60,385 nucleotides of DNA from Nitrospinaceae bacterium UBA3496 (GCA_002377645.1 DFQF01000097.1:28526-88910), one strand, 5' to 3'; counted from the stretch's first letter, positions 33,693 through 42,861 are shown. Notes: generated by a model not told the origin, from the sequence alone. Translations and numbers: made by a program.

Positions 33693-34892
33693 TTATACAC
33701 TTGGTCCGCATCTATTGATAGCAAATGCGTTATCCTCATGTAGAATTTCTGCTTTCGTCATTTTTCCGCTCGCGACATCTAAGACCTCGTCGTAAACTCT
33801 TCTTCCTGCCACTTCTATTGGTGTTCCCTCAAAAATATCTGTAACTTCAACATCAGTAGTGTCTCGTTGAAGTTTAGCGGAAAGTGGATTTCCAGTGATC
33901 CTGATCGTATTCATAAGAGGATGATTTATTGTATGTCCACCGCCGGTTGAAAAGATAAGAACTTGAGAGCCACCAGCTGCAATTCCTGTTATAGATTCCC
34001 CTCCGTGGCCAGGTGTGTCCATGACGTGTAAGCCAGATTTTTTGCTAGCTCTTTTTGCCCATGGTATTACATCTACAATAGGCGCGTTTCCTGCTTTTTG
34101 AATTGCACCCAAGGATTTCTCTTCTATGGTAGTAAGACCACCTTCCATATTGTCTCCTGTTGGTTGGCTGCCGCGTAGATCTACTCCACATGCTAAAATT
34201 CTCTCTTCCATTTCTTCAACCATTTTCCATATTCTTTTTCCATGCGCAGGTTTAATGCACTTGTCTGCTAGAACTCCTTCCCCTCCCATCATTTCTGTTG
34301 TTTCGGCAAGGAGAGCTCTTCCGCCTGCTTTTATGACATTTTCTGTTACCCAACCGGTAGCTTTATTATGTGAAAGACCAGAAGTAGTATCAGAGGTGCC
34401 GCAATTTAAACCAAGAAGAAGTTTGCTTAGAGGTACTTCTTGTCTAAGTTCTGTGGAAAGTTCTCTTAACATCTCCATTCCAATTCTAGTAGCTTTAGCT
34501 GTAGCTTCTATTGCACCTCCACTTTCTCTAATATTAACTGCTTCTACTCTTTTTCCAGTTTTTGCAATTTCATGCGCAATTTCATCTGATGTGCAACCCT
34601 CTTCTCTATGATGGTCAATTACAATAACAGCGCCAGCATTTGCATTTTGTCCATGTCCAACTAGTGTTTCAAATGTTCTTTCCAGATCAGGAGCAATTTG
34701 ACATCTTCCAAGAGGGTGAGTGATAGCTATGCTATGCCGAAGAGTTCTTGCAACACGTTCGCAAGTTGGATTTGCGTAAAGTGTACCACTTAAAATTAAT
34801 AGGTAATTTCTTGACCCAACGTCACCATTTTCTCGAGGATATCCCCACCATGTTTTTCTTAGTCTCTTATTTGATGATGTTCTTGATTTCAT
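33693..34892 (-). CDS. UxaA-family dehydratase/lyase, large subunit
   Basis: A 399-residue protein of the altronate/galactarate dehydratase C-terminal family. Visible marks are WWGYPRENGDVGSRN at the start, LGRCQIAPD, GLNCGTSDTTSG with a Cys that may bind Fe, ETTEMMGGE, and GGGHTINHPLMNTIRITGNP. Members include altronate dehydratase (UxaA), D-galactarate dehydratase (GarD) and (R)-sulfolactate sulfo-lyase SuyB; only SuyAB and a few others are made as two proteins, as here, with a small SAF-domain partner 13 bases upstream. AGGAGG precedes the ATG. The substrate is a hydroxy acid; sulfolactate is a hypothesis. Confidence 0.88.
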   Translation of the reverse strand: MKSRTSSNKRLRKTWWGYPRENGDVGSRNYLLILSGTLYANPTCERVARTLRHSIAITHPLGRCQIAPDLERTFETLVGHGQNANAGAVIVIDHHREEGCTSDEIAHEIAKTGKRVEAVNIRESGGAIEATAKATRIGMEMLRELSTELRQEVPLSKLLLGLNCGTSDTTSGLSHNKATGWVTENVIKAGGRALLAETTEMMGGEGVLADKCIKPAHGKRIWKMVEEMEERILACGVDLRGSQPTGDNMEGGLTTIEEKSLGAIQKAGNAPIVDVIPWAKRASKKSGLHVMDTPGHGGESITGIAAGGSQVLIFSTGGGHTINHPLMNTIRITGNPLSAKLQRDTTDVEVTDIFEGTPIEVAGRRVYDEVLDVASGKMTKAEILHEDNAFAINRCGPSV

Positions 34893-34905
34893 TTTTACCT
34901 CCTAC

Positions 34906-35202
34906 TTAAACTTCAAGATCGCCACGACCACGGGCGCTCTCAATATTATGTACGTGAATATAATCGCCAATTTTAATATCTTTAGTCGCTATACCTATAG
35001 ATAACCCATACTTCATGCAGTGTTCTCCTTTTGTAATAGGGGAGATACAAATCTTGTGAATGTATGGAATTGCGGAATTAGATTTGATAGTTTTTCCAGT
35101 CTTGCCATTATGCATAAGTTTTACCTTGTCGCCTTTTTTTACCTTAGAGAGACAAGTCGCGACGTGGTCTCCTTTTTCAATAATCATTGCAGTAACTGTC
35201 AT
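34906..35202 (-). CDS. UxaA-family small subunit (SAF domain)
   Basis: A 98-residue SAF-domain protein: KGDHVATCLSKVKKGDKV, then HKICISPITKGEHCMKYG, then IATKDIKIGDYIHVHNIES, the order found in the N-terminal part of altronate dehydratase and in SuyA. It pairs with the large subunit encoded 13 bases later. The frame is open back to 35226, but ATG 35202 has AAGGAG directly upstream and I use it. One of two genes that start this leftward transcript; the dehydrogenase at 35293 precedes it by 90 bases. Confidence 0.88.
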   Translation of the reverse strand: MTVTAMIIEKGDHVATCLSKVKKGDKVKLMHNGKTGKTIKSNSAIPYIHKICISPITKGEHCMKYGLSIGIATKDIKIGDYIHVHNIESARGRGDLEV

Positions 35203-35292
35203 TTTATCTCCTTGAAATATTTTCATAGTTTCAAAATTAATCTGAAATATAGTCGGTAATATTAAGGGAAATTCATGAAACCTTCAATGCTA

Positions 35293-36348
35293 TCAGGAAT
35301 TGTTAGTATTCAATTTTTCTATTCCAAGTTCCTTAGCAAGTTTATTCATCTCTTGAACTAGTTTCGTGTTTAGTCTTAACCCCTTTTTTAGGTTTTTTTC
35401 GTATTTTTTATTAGAATTTTCTCCAGGAATCAAGATCTCATCATAACCAGGTGCTAGATTAGATTGTTTTATTTTTTCTACAATGGTATCAACCTTGGAT
35501 TTATATTCTTTTCCAAGACATTGTTTAGGATCGATTGCAATGCATAACATTGGCAGAGAGCAAATTTTATCTGTTTCAAGCCAGTCTGGCTGATCTCCGT
35601 CGAATGTATTTCCTGATAATGTTGCAGTGAGAAAAGAAAACATTAATGCTAGACCGTAGCCTTTATGATCTCCGAGAGGAACCATGGTGCCCTTTAAAGC
35701 TTCAATTGGATTAGTAGTAGATTTTCCTGATTTGTCTAAGGCCCAACCATCAGGTATTTCTTCTCCTGTTTTAGCTGCTAACATTACGTAACCTCTTGCA
35801 ACTTTAGAAGTAGCTATATCAAAAATAATGGGAAACTTTTGATTTGAAGGAATTGCAAAAGCAATTGGATTGTTTCCAATCATTCTTTCAGAACCTCCCC
35901 AAGGAGCCAAATTTCCCACTGAACCACTAATGACTATACCGATCATATTTTTTTTCAGTGCCATGGCTGCGAAATATCCAATATGTCCAGTATGTAATGA
36001 ATTTCTTACAGCGGCCGCTCCGAAGCCTGCACTCTTCGCTTTTTTTATAGCTGTTTTCATAGTTTCCTCACCTACAATAGCACTTAATCCATTATCTCCA
36101 TCTAAAAGCGAATAAGATGGAAGATTTGTAATGCTTTTAATTTTTGGCTTCGGATTAGCTGTTTTCTTTTTTAATCTTTCTACAAAGGAATTGAGACGAA
36201 CGAAACCGTGAGAGGTTACACCTCTAAGTTCTGCATCTAAAGTTTGTGCAGCACACTTTTTTGAGTTTAAGCGGGATACTCCTAGAGATGTGAAGACACT
36301 CTCTACAAATACGAACAATGTTTTATATTCAAAAATACTAGAAGGCAT
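35293..36348 (-). CDS. Ldh2/malate-L-lactate dehydrogenase family oxidoreductase (paralogue 2)
   Basis: A 351-residue Ldh2-type dehydrogenase with SHGFVRLNSFV, LLDGDNGLSAIV, a NSLHTGHIG version of the catalytic-His block (Leu in place of Asn before His), and GNNPIAFAIPS. It differs widely from the 32030 paralogue, so the two probably have different substrates or stereochemistry. TAGGAG lies eight bases upstream of the ATG. Head of the leftward run Ldh2 - SAF - UxaA - methyltransferase-like - Ldh2 - IMPase-like. ComC, (R)-sulfolactate dehydrogenase, belongs to this family. Confidence 0.9.
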   Translation of the reverse strand: MPSSIFEYKTLFVFVESVFTSLGVSRLNSKKCAAQTLDAELRGVTSHGFVRLNSFVERLKKKTANPKPKIKSITNLPSYSLLDGDNGLSAIVGEETMKTAIKKAKSAGFGAAAVRNSLHTGHIGYFAAMALKKNMIGIVISGSVGNLAPWGGSERMIGNNPIAFAIPSNQKFPIIFDIATSKVARGYVMLAAKTGEEIPDGWALDKSGKSTTNPIEALKGTMVPLGDHKGYGLALMFSFLTATLSGNTFDGDQPDWLETDKICSLPMLCIAIDPKQCLGKEYKSKVDTIVEKIKQSNLAPGYDEILIPGENSNKKYEKNLKKGLRLNTKLVQEMNKLAKELGIEKLNTNNS

Positions 36349-36444
36349 TATTGTTTTCTCCTAATGTGTAATTCGCATGTGAAAAATGTTAAAGTCTTTT
36401 TTTTTGTTTCTATATATTAAACATATTTTGAGGATTCACAAGCT

Positions 36445-37533
36445 ATGAAAGCATGGGTTTTTCACGCGTTTGGTGATATGCGATTAGAGGAGGTACCTGA
36501 TCCAAAAGCAAAATCTGGGTATGCTGTCTGTAAAATAAGGAGAGTTCAACCAAGTATTACGGATGTCCAAAGAGCCTTAGGTATTGGTACAATTAATTCT
36601 GCACTTTTAAAAAAACAGTTGGAGGAACATGCACCTGTTCAACTTCTCGGGCATGAGATGAGTGCAGAAGTCGTTGAAGTAGGAGATGGAGTGTCCACTC
36701 TCAGCCCAGGGGATATAGTTTGTACATCTGGACATATTCCTTGTGGGGTTTGTGACTGGTGTAAAGAGGGAAAAGATCCTTGGTGTATCGATAAGTTGCA
36801 TGTTGGAATAAACACACCGGGTGCATTTGCTGAAATGATATCTCTTCCTGAAGAAGGATTAGTTAAAGTTCCCGAAGTTTTAGATGATGTTTCAGTGGCA
36901 TGTCTTCAGCCTTTCTCCTCAGCTGTAGCAGCAGTACGTGATTCGAAAATTTCAGTTGGAAATAGTGTAGCGGTGACAGGTCAAGGAGTTATGGGCATTT
37001 ATATTCTTCAAGCTGCTCGTATGTGTGGTGCAGGTTCAGTTTTTGTGACCGATGTTAAAGAAGAAGCATTAAGTTTGAGCGAAAAATTTGCCGCTGATCT
37101 CGTAATTAATGCAAGAGAAAAAGATGCTGTGTCTGAAGTCCTCAAAGCAACAAAGGGGAAGGGTGTAGATATTGTTTTTGAATGCGCAGGTGGTAATCCT
37201 GACCAAGGTTTGTCAGGTCATGAGACTAAACAACAAGCATTTGAGATGGTTAGAATCGGAGGCAGGGTTGTTCAGGTTGCGGGTTTGGTTGGGAGTGTAA
37301 ATGTAGATCCAGTATTTATGAGGACTCAGGGAATTAATTGGATTTTTCCTGAGGGCCATGGCAGAGATACTATTAGTTTGGGAGCAGATTGGGTTGCAGG
37401 GGGAAGGGTTGATTTGAAGTCTCTTGTTACTCATGAAGTTTCAGGCATAGATAAACTTCCTGAAGCCATGGAGATTACTCATAAAAAAGAAGAATATAAA
37501 GCGACTAATCCTTGCCAAGTAGCACTAGAATAA
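36445..37533 (+). CDS. Zinc-binding alcohol dehydrogenase family protein
   Basis: A 362-residue medium-chain dehydrogenase: catalytic-zinc segment LLGHEMSAEVVEVG, structural-zinc cysteines in CGVCDWCKEGKDPWC, and a cofactor loop GQGVMGIYIL. It is longer than the 23190 gene because of an insertion near DQGLSGHETKQQ. Substrate unknown. Start ATG 36445 follows GAGGA by eleven bases. It opens a rightward run of three redox genes (zinc dehydrogenase, SDR, old yellow enzyme); the SDR starts 20 bases after it. Confidence 0.9.
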   Translation: MKAWVFHAFGDMRLEEVPDPKAKSGYAVCKIRRVQPSITDVQRALGIGTINSALLKKQLEEHAPVQLLGHEMSAEVVEVGDGVSTLSPGDIVCTSGHIPCGVCDWCKEGKDPWCIDKLHVGINTPGAFAEMISLPEEGLVKVPEVLDDVSVACLQPFSSAVAAVRDSKISVGNSVAVTGQGVMGIYILQAARMCGAGSVFVTDVKEEALSLSEKFAADLVINAREKDAVSEVLKATKGKGVDIVFECAGGNPDQGLSGHETKQQAFEMVRIGGRVVQVAGLVGSVNVDPVFMRTQGINWIFPEGHGRDTISLGADWVAGGRVDLKSLVTHEVSGIDKLPEAMEITHKKEEYKATNPCQVALE

Positions 37534-37553
37534 TTCCCTTTAGGAGAATACAG

Positions 37554-38342
37554 ATGGACTTAGGTTTAAAAGATAAAATTTCAATAGTCACTGGAGCTAG
37601 TAGGGGCATAGGTAGAGAATGTGCGTTTGAACTTGCTAAAGAGGGAAGTGCTGTTCTGATTACAGCTAGAAATGAAGATTTGCTTTCTAAAACGGTTGCA
37701 GAAATTAAGAAAGAGGGTGGAAGTGCAGATTTTGTTTCTGCAGATCTATCTACACATGAAGGATGCATAAGTGTAGTAGATGCCTGTATTGATAAATTTG
37801 GAAGTATTGATGTTTTAGTAAATTGTGCTGGTGCGGCTAAGGGAGGCGATATCCTTGATTTGGACGTTTCTCTTATAGATGATGCTCTCGGACTTAAGTC
37901 CTATGGTTATCTTAGGCTTGCACAGATGGTAATTCCGTATATGAAAGAAAAAAAATGGGGTCGTATTATTAATGTGGCAGGAGGAGCAGGTACTAGTCCT
38001 ACAAGAGGGAATATACCGACAAGTCTTGCGAATATTACAATTTTAAATATGACTAGAGCAATTTCCGATGCAGTTGCTGGCGAAGGAATTTTGATTAATA
38101 CAGTCTGTCCAGGAATGACAAATACACAAAGAGCACGTGATATCTACGAACCTCGTGCAAAAAAAGAAGGAAGAGATGTGGAAGATATTTTGTCAGAGCT
38201 AGGTTCTTCTCTTCCTGCTGGAAGAATATGTGAGCCGGAAGAAGTAGGTCCCGTAGTTGCTTTTTTAGCTTCTGAGAAATGTAGTTATGTTTTTGGCAGT
38301 TCCATATATATGGACGGTGGTGCGAGGAGATCAACTCCTTAA
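37554..38342 (+). CDS. SDR-family protein lacking the catalytic Tyr/Lys
   Basis: A 262-residue SDR with a normal cofactor loop TGASRGIG, NCAGA and NVAGG, but where YxxxK belongs (11 residues before the MTRA helix) it reads TSLAN, so both Tyr and Lys are missing. The protein at 29-823 has the same kind of change and also an IP pair just before that site. It may bind NAD(P) without the usual chemistry or use other residues. I start at ATG 37554, with TAGGAG eight bases upstream; the open frame reaches 37512 inside the previous gene. Follows the zinc dehydrogenase in an operon. Confidence 0.87.
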   Translation: MDLGLKDKISIVTGASRGIGRECAFELAKEGSAVLITARNEDLLSKTVAEIKKEGGSADFVSADLSTHEGCISVVDACIDKFGSIDVLVNCAGAAKGGDILDLDVSLIDDALGLKSYGYLRLAQMVIPYMKEKKWGRIINVAGGAGTSPTRGNIPTSLANITILNMTRAISDAVAGEGILINTVCPGMTNTQRARDIYEPRAKKEGRDVEDILSELGSSLPAGRICEPEEVGPVVAFLASEKCSYVFGSSIYMDGGARRSTP

Positions 38343-38377
38343 TTTCTAGATGATTTTTACGTCAGGAGGATTCTGAT

Positions 38378-39445
38378 TTGTCTCATTTATTTGAAGAAAT
38401 GAAATTGAAGGAAGTAACTTTGAGAAACAGAATTGGTGTTTCCCCTATGTGTCAATATTCTGCTGAAGATGGGAAGATGAATAATTGGCATTTAGTTCAT
38501 ATAGGTTCTAGAGCTGCAGGTGGAGCTGGTTTAGTTATGGTGGAGGCAACAGGAGTGGAGTCTAGGGGGCGAATTACTCCTGGATGTACAGGTATTTGGA
38601 ATGATGGACATATCTCTTTTCTGTCGAGAGTTTCCGATTTCGTAAAAGAACAAGGAGCTGTTGCTGGAATTCAAATTGGTCATGCAGGGAGAAAAGCAAG
38701 TTGTGCGACCACATGGGAGGGTGGGCATTATCTTTCCGACGAAGAAGGTGGTTGGGAACCTATTGGGCCTAGTGCTATTTCAATGCATGAGCAGGGTCGT
38801 ATCCCAAGGGAAATGAATACGGCTGATATTGAACAAGTACAAGAGGCGTTTAGAACTGCAACTATTCGTGCAGAAAAGTCGGGTTTTGATTTGCTCGAAG
38901 TACATGGTGCTCACGGATATTTAATGCATAGTTTTCATTCTCCGATTTCGAATAAGAGGACAGATCAATACGGTGGTCCCTTTGAGAATAGGATTAAATT
39001 TACAGTGGACACTTTAAAGATTGTTCGTGAAGAGTGGTCTCAAGACAAACCGCTTTGTATTAGGCTTTCATGTTCGGATTATGTTGATGGTGGGTGGACA
39101 TTAGAAGATACGGTCAAGTTATCTTCGGTGCTTAAAGAAATTGGAGTTGATCTAATAGATTGTAGTGGGGGAGGTTCAACGCCAAAAGCTGATATTCCTG
39201 TTGGGCCTGGTTATCAAGTGCCTTTTTCAGAGACTATTAGAAAGAGCGTCGCTATTCCTACAGCATCTGTCGGATTGATCACAGAACCATTTCAAGCAGA
39301 TCAAATAATCCGAAACGGACAGGCAGATGTTGTTTTCTTAGGCAGAGCATTTCTTCGAGACCCTTATTGGCCATACCGTGCCGCTATAACTCTAGGTCAA
39401 AAAGAAAAATCTTATATTCCTAAACAATACCATCGTGCGATGTGA
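38378..39445 (+). CDS. NADH:flavin oxidoreductase / old yellow enzyme, YqjM-NamA type
   Basis: A 355-residue FMN enzyme of the thermophilic-like OYE class. MCQYSAEDG (24-32) has Cys25 that tunes FMN, the substrate-binding HxxH lies in the IGHAGRKAS region, and the HGAHGYLMHSFHSPISNKR block with its catalytic and FMN residues is intact, as is VFLGRAFLRDPYW near the end. It reduces activated C=C bonds of enones and similar compounds. Start TTG 38378 with AGGAGG well placed. Third gene of the rightward run; converges on the SDR at 39495. Confidence 0.92.
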   Translation: MSHLFEEMKLKEVTLRNRIGVSPMCQYSAEDGKMNNWHLVHIGSRAAGGAGLVMVEATGVESRGRITPGCTGIWNDGHISFLSRVSDFVKEQGAVAGIQIGHAGRKASCATTWEGGHYLSDEEGGWEPIGPSAISMHEQGRIPREMNTADIEQVQEAFRTATIRAEKSGFDLLEVHGAHGYLMHSFHSPISNKRTDQYGGPFENRIKFTVDTLKIVREEWSQDKPLCIRLSCSDYVDGGWTLEDTVKLSSVLKEIGVDLIDCSGGGSTPKADIPVGPGYQVPFSETIRKSVAIPTASVGLITEPFQADQIIRNGQADVVFLGRAFLRDPYWPYRAAITLGQKEKSYIPKQYHRAM

Positions 39446-39494
39446 TGATTGAGAAAATTCTGAAGGTGAGCTTTTACATTAACTAAATCAAAAA

Positions 39495-40259
39495 TCACAT
39501 TGCTAGAGTTCCACCATCAGAAGCAATACAAGAACCATTCATGAAGTCGTTCTCGTCGGAAACTATAAATGTAGACAAGGAAGCCATTTCTTCTGGTGTA
39601 GCAAATCTTTTAGCTGGAATAAGAATTAATTTTCTTTCGGCAAATTCAGGATCTGCTTCGTGAATACCTTTGACTCGTTCACTCTCGGTTGTTCCAGGCA
39701 TAATACAGTTAGTTCGGATTCCATGTGGTCCTAATTCAACAGCAAGTGCTCTAGTGAGACTGTGCATTGCAACTTTTGTTGTGCTATACAAAGCGTTTTT
39801 TACAATTCCTCTTTCTCCATCTATAGAGCCTATCATGAGAATTTTTCCGCTTCCTTGAGGGACCATTGTACGTGCGGCTTCTCTGGTTGCATAAAAAACA
39901 GATTTTGCATTGACTTCGAAAAGATCGTCAATATTCTGGTTTGTAAACTCAGTGAAAGAGCTTTTGCATCTCATGGCAGCACAATTAACTAGTATGTCGA
40001 TGCCTCCAAGGAAATTGAGACCATCTTCAATCATCTGTATAGCTCTTTTGCCATCTGTAAGATCGTAGTTATCTCCCCCACATTTATTAATGGGTTTTTT
40101 TGATTCTGTAATTACTTTCATAAGGCTTTCTTTATTGCTTCCTCCTGCAAGCCAAACAGAAGCACCTTCATCGCTAAATCTTTTGGCGATAGCAGCACCT
40201 ATTCCCGAAGATGCTCCGGATATAATTGCTAATTTACCTTCGAGTATTTTCTCCTTCAT
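39495..40259 (-). CDS. SDR-family oxidoreductase
   Basis: A 254-residue classical SDR: SGASSGIGAAIA cofactor loop, NCAAM, GSIDG with the catalytic Ser and YSTTK with Tyr and Lys, so active. Its closest look is to 3-oxoacyl-ACP reductase-type enzymes, which says little on substrate. The frame is open upstream to 40379, into the neighbouring gene, but ATG 40259 with AAAGGGG upstream fits the family N-terminus (LEGKLAIISGASSG) best. Twenty-two bases downstream of the alpha/beta hydrolase on the minus strand. Confidence 0.9.
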   Translation of the reverse strand: MKEKILEGKLAIISGASSGIGAAIAKRFSDEGASVWLAGGSNKESLMKVITESKKPINKCGGDNYDLTDGKRAIQMIEDGLNFLGGIDILVNCAAMRCKSSFTEFTNQNIDDLFEVNAKSVFYATREAARTMVPQGSGKILMIGSIDGERGIVKNALYSTTKVAMHSLTRALAVELGPHGIRTNCIMPGTTESERVKGIHEADPEFAERKLILIPAKRFATPEEMASLSTFIVSDENDFMNGSCIASDGGTLAM

Positions 40260-40281
40260 TTTCTTCCCCTTTAATTTACTC

Positions 40282-41166
40282 CTAAGAATTTTCTCCAAGC
40301 AAAGCAGAGTTGCTTTTAGAACGTTCGTCTCTTTTTGGCCATATTCCCTTGTCAACTTGATTGATGAAATCCTGAACAATGAGATTGAACATATCAGGTT
40401 CTTCTAAGTTAATAAGATGACCTGCATTAGGAAAAGTCACTAACGCAGAAGTGGAAATTGTTCTTTTTAAGAATAATCCTGGTTCCAAACAAGGTTCATC
40501 TTCGTCACCAGTTAATATCATTGTTGGAACGGTCATTTTACTGAGTTCATTCTCAAATTCATATATGGAGGGTCTAGCACTCTGCAATCCTTCCATAGTC
40601 AGAGCACAGCCTTCAGACGAATGTTCTAGAAAATGTGTAACAAATTTCTTGTATTCTGCAGGATTCTTTCTCTCTAATTGTACTCTCGTCGGTCCTGCAG
40701 TATAAACTTTACCAAAATTATTCATTTCTTCTGTCCGAAATCTTCTTGCAACTTCTAAGGCTTCTTTTCTGAAATTTTCTTGTTGTTCTATAACGGAACC
40801 ATAACCACATCCAGCAACTACAATTGAACGAGTTAGTTCAGGGTATTTCATGCCAATGTATAGAGCAGCAAATCCGCCCATAGAAAGACCAACTACATGA
40901 CAAGGACCTATCGACAATTCTTTTATAACGTTTATAAGATCTTCTAATGCAAGGTCTTGGCTATAACTCTCAACATTTTTTGGGACTTCGGATGGAGGAA
41001 ATCCGCGTGCGTTGTAGGTTATAGTTTTATAGTTTTTAGAGAAAAATTTAACCTGTTGTTCCCAACTCCTATAATCACCAGCAAATTCGTGAACAAAAAT
41101 GATGGGAGTTCCTTTTCCTGTTTCTTCGTAATATAGGTCAACGTTGTTACTCTTTATAAATGCCAT
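40282..41166 (-). CDS. Alpha/beta hydrolase
   Basis: A 294-residue alpha/beta hydrolase: oxyanion region FVHEFAGD, nucleophile elbow GLSMGG (Ser), acid in LTGDEDEPC and His in NAGHLINLE, all in order. This is the layout of 3-oxoadipate enol-lactonase (PcaD) and of C-C-bond hydrolases; no aromatic pathway genes nearby to decide. GGAGAG five bases before the ATG. Leader of a two-gene leftward unit with the SDR. The 218-base gap to the desaturase gene upstream holds the promoters for both directions, which I could not place. Confidence 0.88.
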   Translation of the reverse strand: MAFIKSNNVDLYYEETGKGTPIIFVHEFAGDYRSWEQQVKFFSKNYKTITYNARGFPPSEVPKNVESYSQDLALEDLINVIKELSIGPCHVVGLSMGGFAALYIGMKYPELTRSIVVAGCGYGSVIEQQENFRKEALEVARRFRTEEMNNFGKVYTAGPTRVQLERKNPAEYKKFVTHFLEHSSEGCALTMEGLQSARPSIYEFENELSKMTVPTMILTGDEDEPCLEPGLFLKRTISTSALVTFPNAGHLINLEEPDMFNLIVQDFINQVDKGIWPKRDERSKSNSALLGENS

Positions 41167-41384
41167 GCTCTCTCCATTGGAAAATTAGTGGAACTATTTA
41201 GGAGTAAAAAAAGATATTTTCAATTTAAACTTCAAAATAGATGTTTGCAAGTTGATGCCTTGAGTTATTAACTTAATTTTCACCCTTGATTTATGATTTG
41301 TTTTAGATCATTATTCCCATGAATGTTATGTATTTTCCGCCTTTGTTTCTGTTTATATTTCGAAAATTAAATAGGGGATAAGTT

Positions 41385-42794
41385 TTGGCTGTAGAATCTA
41401 GAAAACTCGCAATTTATAAAAAAGATGAAAGAAAACTCCAATGGACAACCATCGTTGCGATTGGCATGATTCACGTGGTTGCATTGCTTGCGTTTAGGGA
41501 AGATCTCTTTACCTATTCTGGTCTTGCTGTCGCATTTTTTATGTATGTTTTAACTGGGATGTTCGGTATTACGATTTGTTATCATAGATTACTTACTCAC
41601 AGAAGTTTTCGAACCTATAAATGGATGGAATATTTTTTAACTTTTTGTGCTTGTCAGGCCTTGCAATCTGGTCCTATAGAGTGGACTGCTATGCATAGGA
41701 TTCATCATAAGGAAGCAGATGAAGAACCTGATCCTCATTCTCCTTTGGTAAATTTTCTATGGGCGCACGCAGGATGGTTGTTTTATGACATGCCTGGAGC
41801 GCATACTTATAAACAGTACTCTCGTTTTGCGAAAGATTTAGCGAGGGATCCAGTACAGCGTTTTCTAAATAAAAATTTTTATATGATTTACATTGCCACT
41901 GCTTTGATAATCTATGCAGCAGGAGAATTATATGCGGGTATTGGATTGTCGTGGTTGATTTGGGGAGTTTTTGCTAGAACCGTTTTTCTCTGGCATGCGA
42001 CATGGCTTGTAAACTCTGCTACACATTTATGGGGATATAGAAATTATAATACTGATGAAGACAGTACCAATAACTGGTGGGTTGCACTGATTTCATTTGG
42101 AGAAGGTTGGCATAACAATCATCACGCGGATCAACGTTCAGCTGCTCATGGTCAAAGGTGGTTCGAATTCGATATTTCTTACGTAGTTATTAAATGTATG
42201 GAAAAATTAGGTCTTGCATGGGATGTAGTGTCGCCAAGTAAAAGGGTAGTTGCAAAAAGAATTGATATTATGGTTGATGATGAAGCACTCAAGATTGCCG
42301 ATGAACGTAGAAAAGATGCTATGTTGGAGAGTACTTCTCAATTGAGTACGCAGACTGACCCGACGATACCAGTTGAAGTAAAGCAAATGTCTTCAATATC
42401 TGAAGCTTTTGATGCTCTGATTAGTGCCGCATCACGGGCTAATGAACATGCAAGAAACGCTTTTATGAAAGCAGATTCTTTTGAAAAAAGAGAAGATATC
42501 ACGGTTGATCTTAAGGAATCAGAAGAAAAACAAATATTTGAAAAGGCAAAAGATTTTGCTTTTTCTTCAGTTGAACAGGCGAAGTACGCATATGCAGAAT
42601 CTCTTGAGTTTGCCTCTCAGGTTAAAGCTTTTTGTCTTGATGCTTCGCATGATTCACAGGAAGAATTGAAGAATTTTGAGAAGAGAGGGCAGTTTATAAC
42701 GGAACACACTTATAATGCTCTAGTTCGGATCACAGATGAAGTTACAAGGATTTTTCAGGGGATTGGAAGGCCTGTCATAACTTCTTCGGTTTAG
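41385..42794 (+). CDS. Fatty acid (acyl-CoA/acyl-lipid delta-9) desaturase with long C-terminal helical extension
   Basis: A 469-residue protein. Residues 1-290 form a membrane di-iron desaturase with the three histidine boxes HRLLTH (67-72), HRIHH (104-108) and HNNHH (243-247) and four to five hydrophobic spans. Delta-9 desaturases of this type usually end near 300; here about 175 extra residues follow, Ala/Glu/Lys-rich and free of membrane segments, probably coiled coil (ISAASRANEHARNAF, FEKAKDFAFSSVEQAKYAYA). It would introduce a double bond into acyl chains, possibly the substrate of the CFAS-like system at 8921. Start TTG 41385 after AGGGGATAAG. Confidence 0.9.
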   Translation: MAVESRKLAIYKKDERKLQWTTIVAIGMIHVVALLAFREDLFTYSGLAVAFFMYVLTGMFGITICYHRLLTHRSFRTYKWMEYFLTFCACQALQSGPIEWTAMHRIHHKEADEEPDPHSPLVNFLWAHAGWLFYDMPGAHTYKQYSRFAKDLARDPVQRFLNKNFYMIYIATALIIYAAGELYAGIGLSWLIWGVFARTVFLWHATWLVNSATHLWGYRNYNTDEDSTNNWWVALISFGEGWHNNHHADQRSAAHGQRWFEFDISYVVIKCMEKLGLAWDVVSPSKRVVAKRIDIMVDDEALKIADERRKDAMLESTSQLSTQTDPTIPVEVKQMSSISEAFDALISAASRANEHARNAFMKADSFEKREDITVDLKESEEKQIFEKAKDFAFSSVEQAKYAYAESLEFASQVKAFCLDASHDSQEELKNFEKRGQFITEHTYNALVRITDEVTRIFQGIGRPVITSSV

Positions 42795-42831
42795 GTTTTT
42801 TTTTTCTTTTGAAGTCCTTTTAGTTTGCATG

Positions 42832-42861
42832 TTGACTAATACGACCAATAAATCTTAGATT
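42832..42861 (+). promoter_or_regulatory. Possible sigma70 promoter for ilvC
   Basis: TTGACT (42832-42837), 18 bases, TAGATT (42856-42861). The -35 box is good, the -10 box matches four of six. It would leave a leader of about 90 bases before the ilvC ATG. Confidence 0.35.

Noticed and set aside
34126..34611. 161-codon plus-strand frame opposite the UxaA large subunit
   Set aside because: Antisense to a conserved gene, with composition typical of a reverse-frame artefact.
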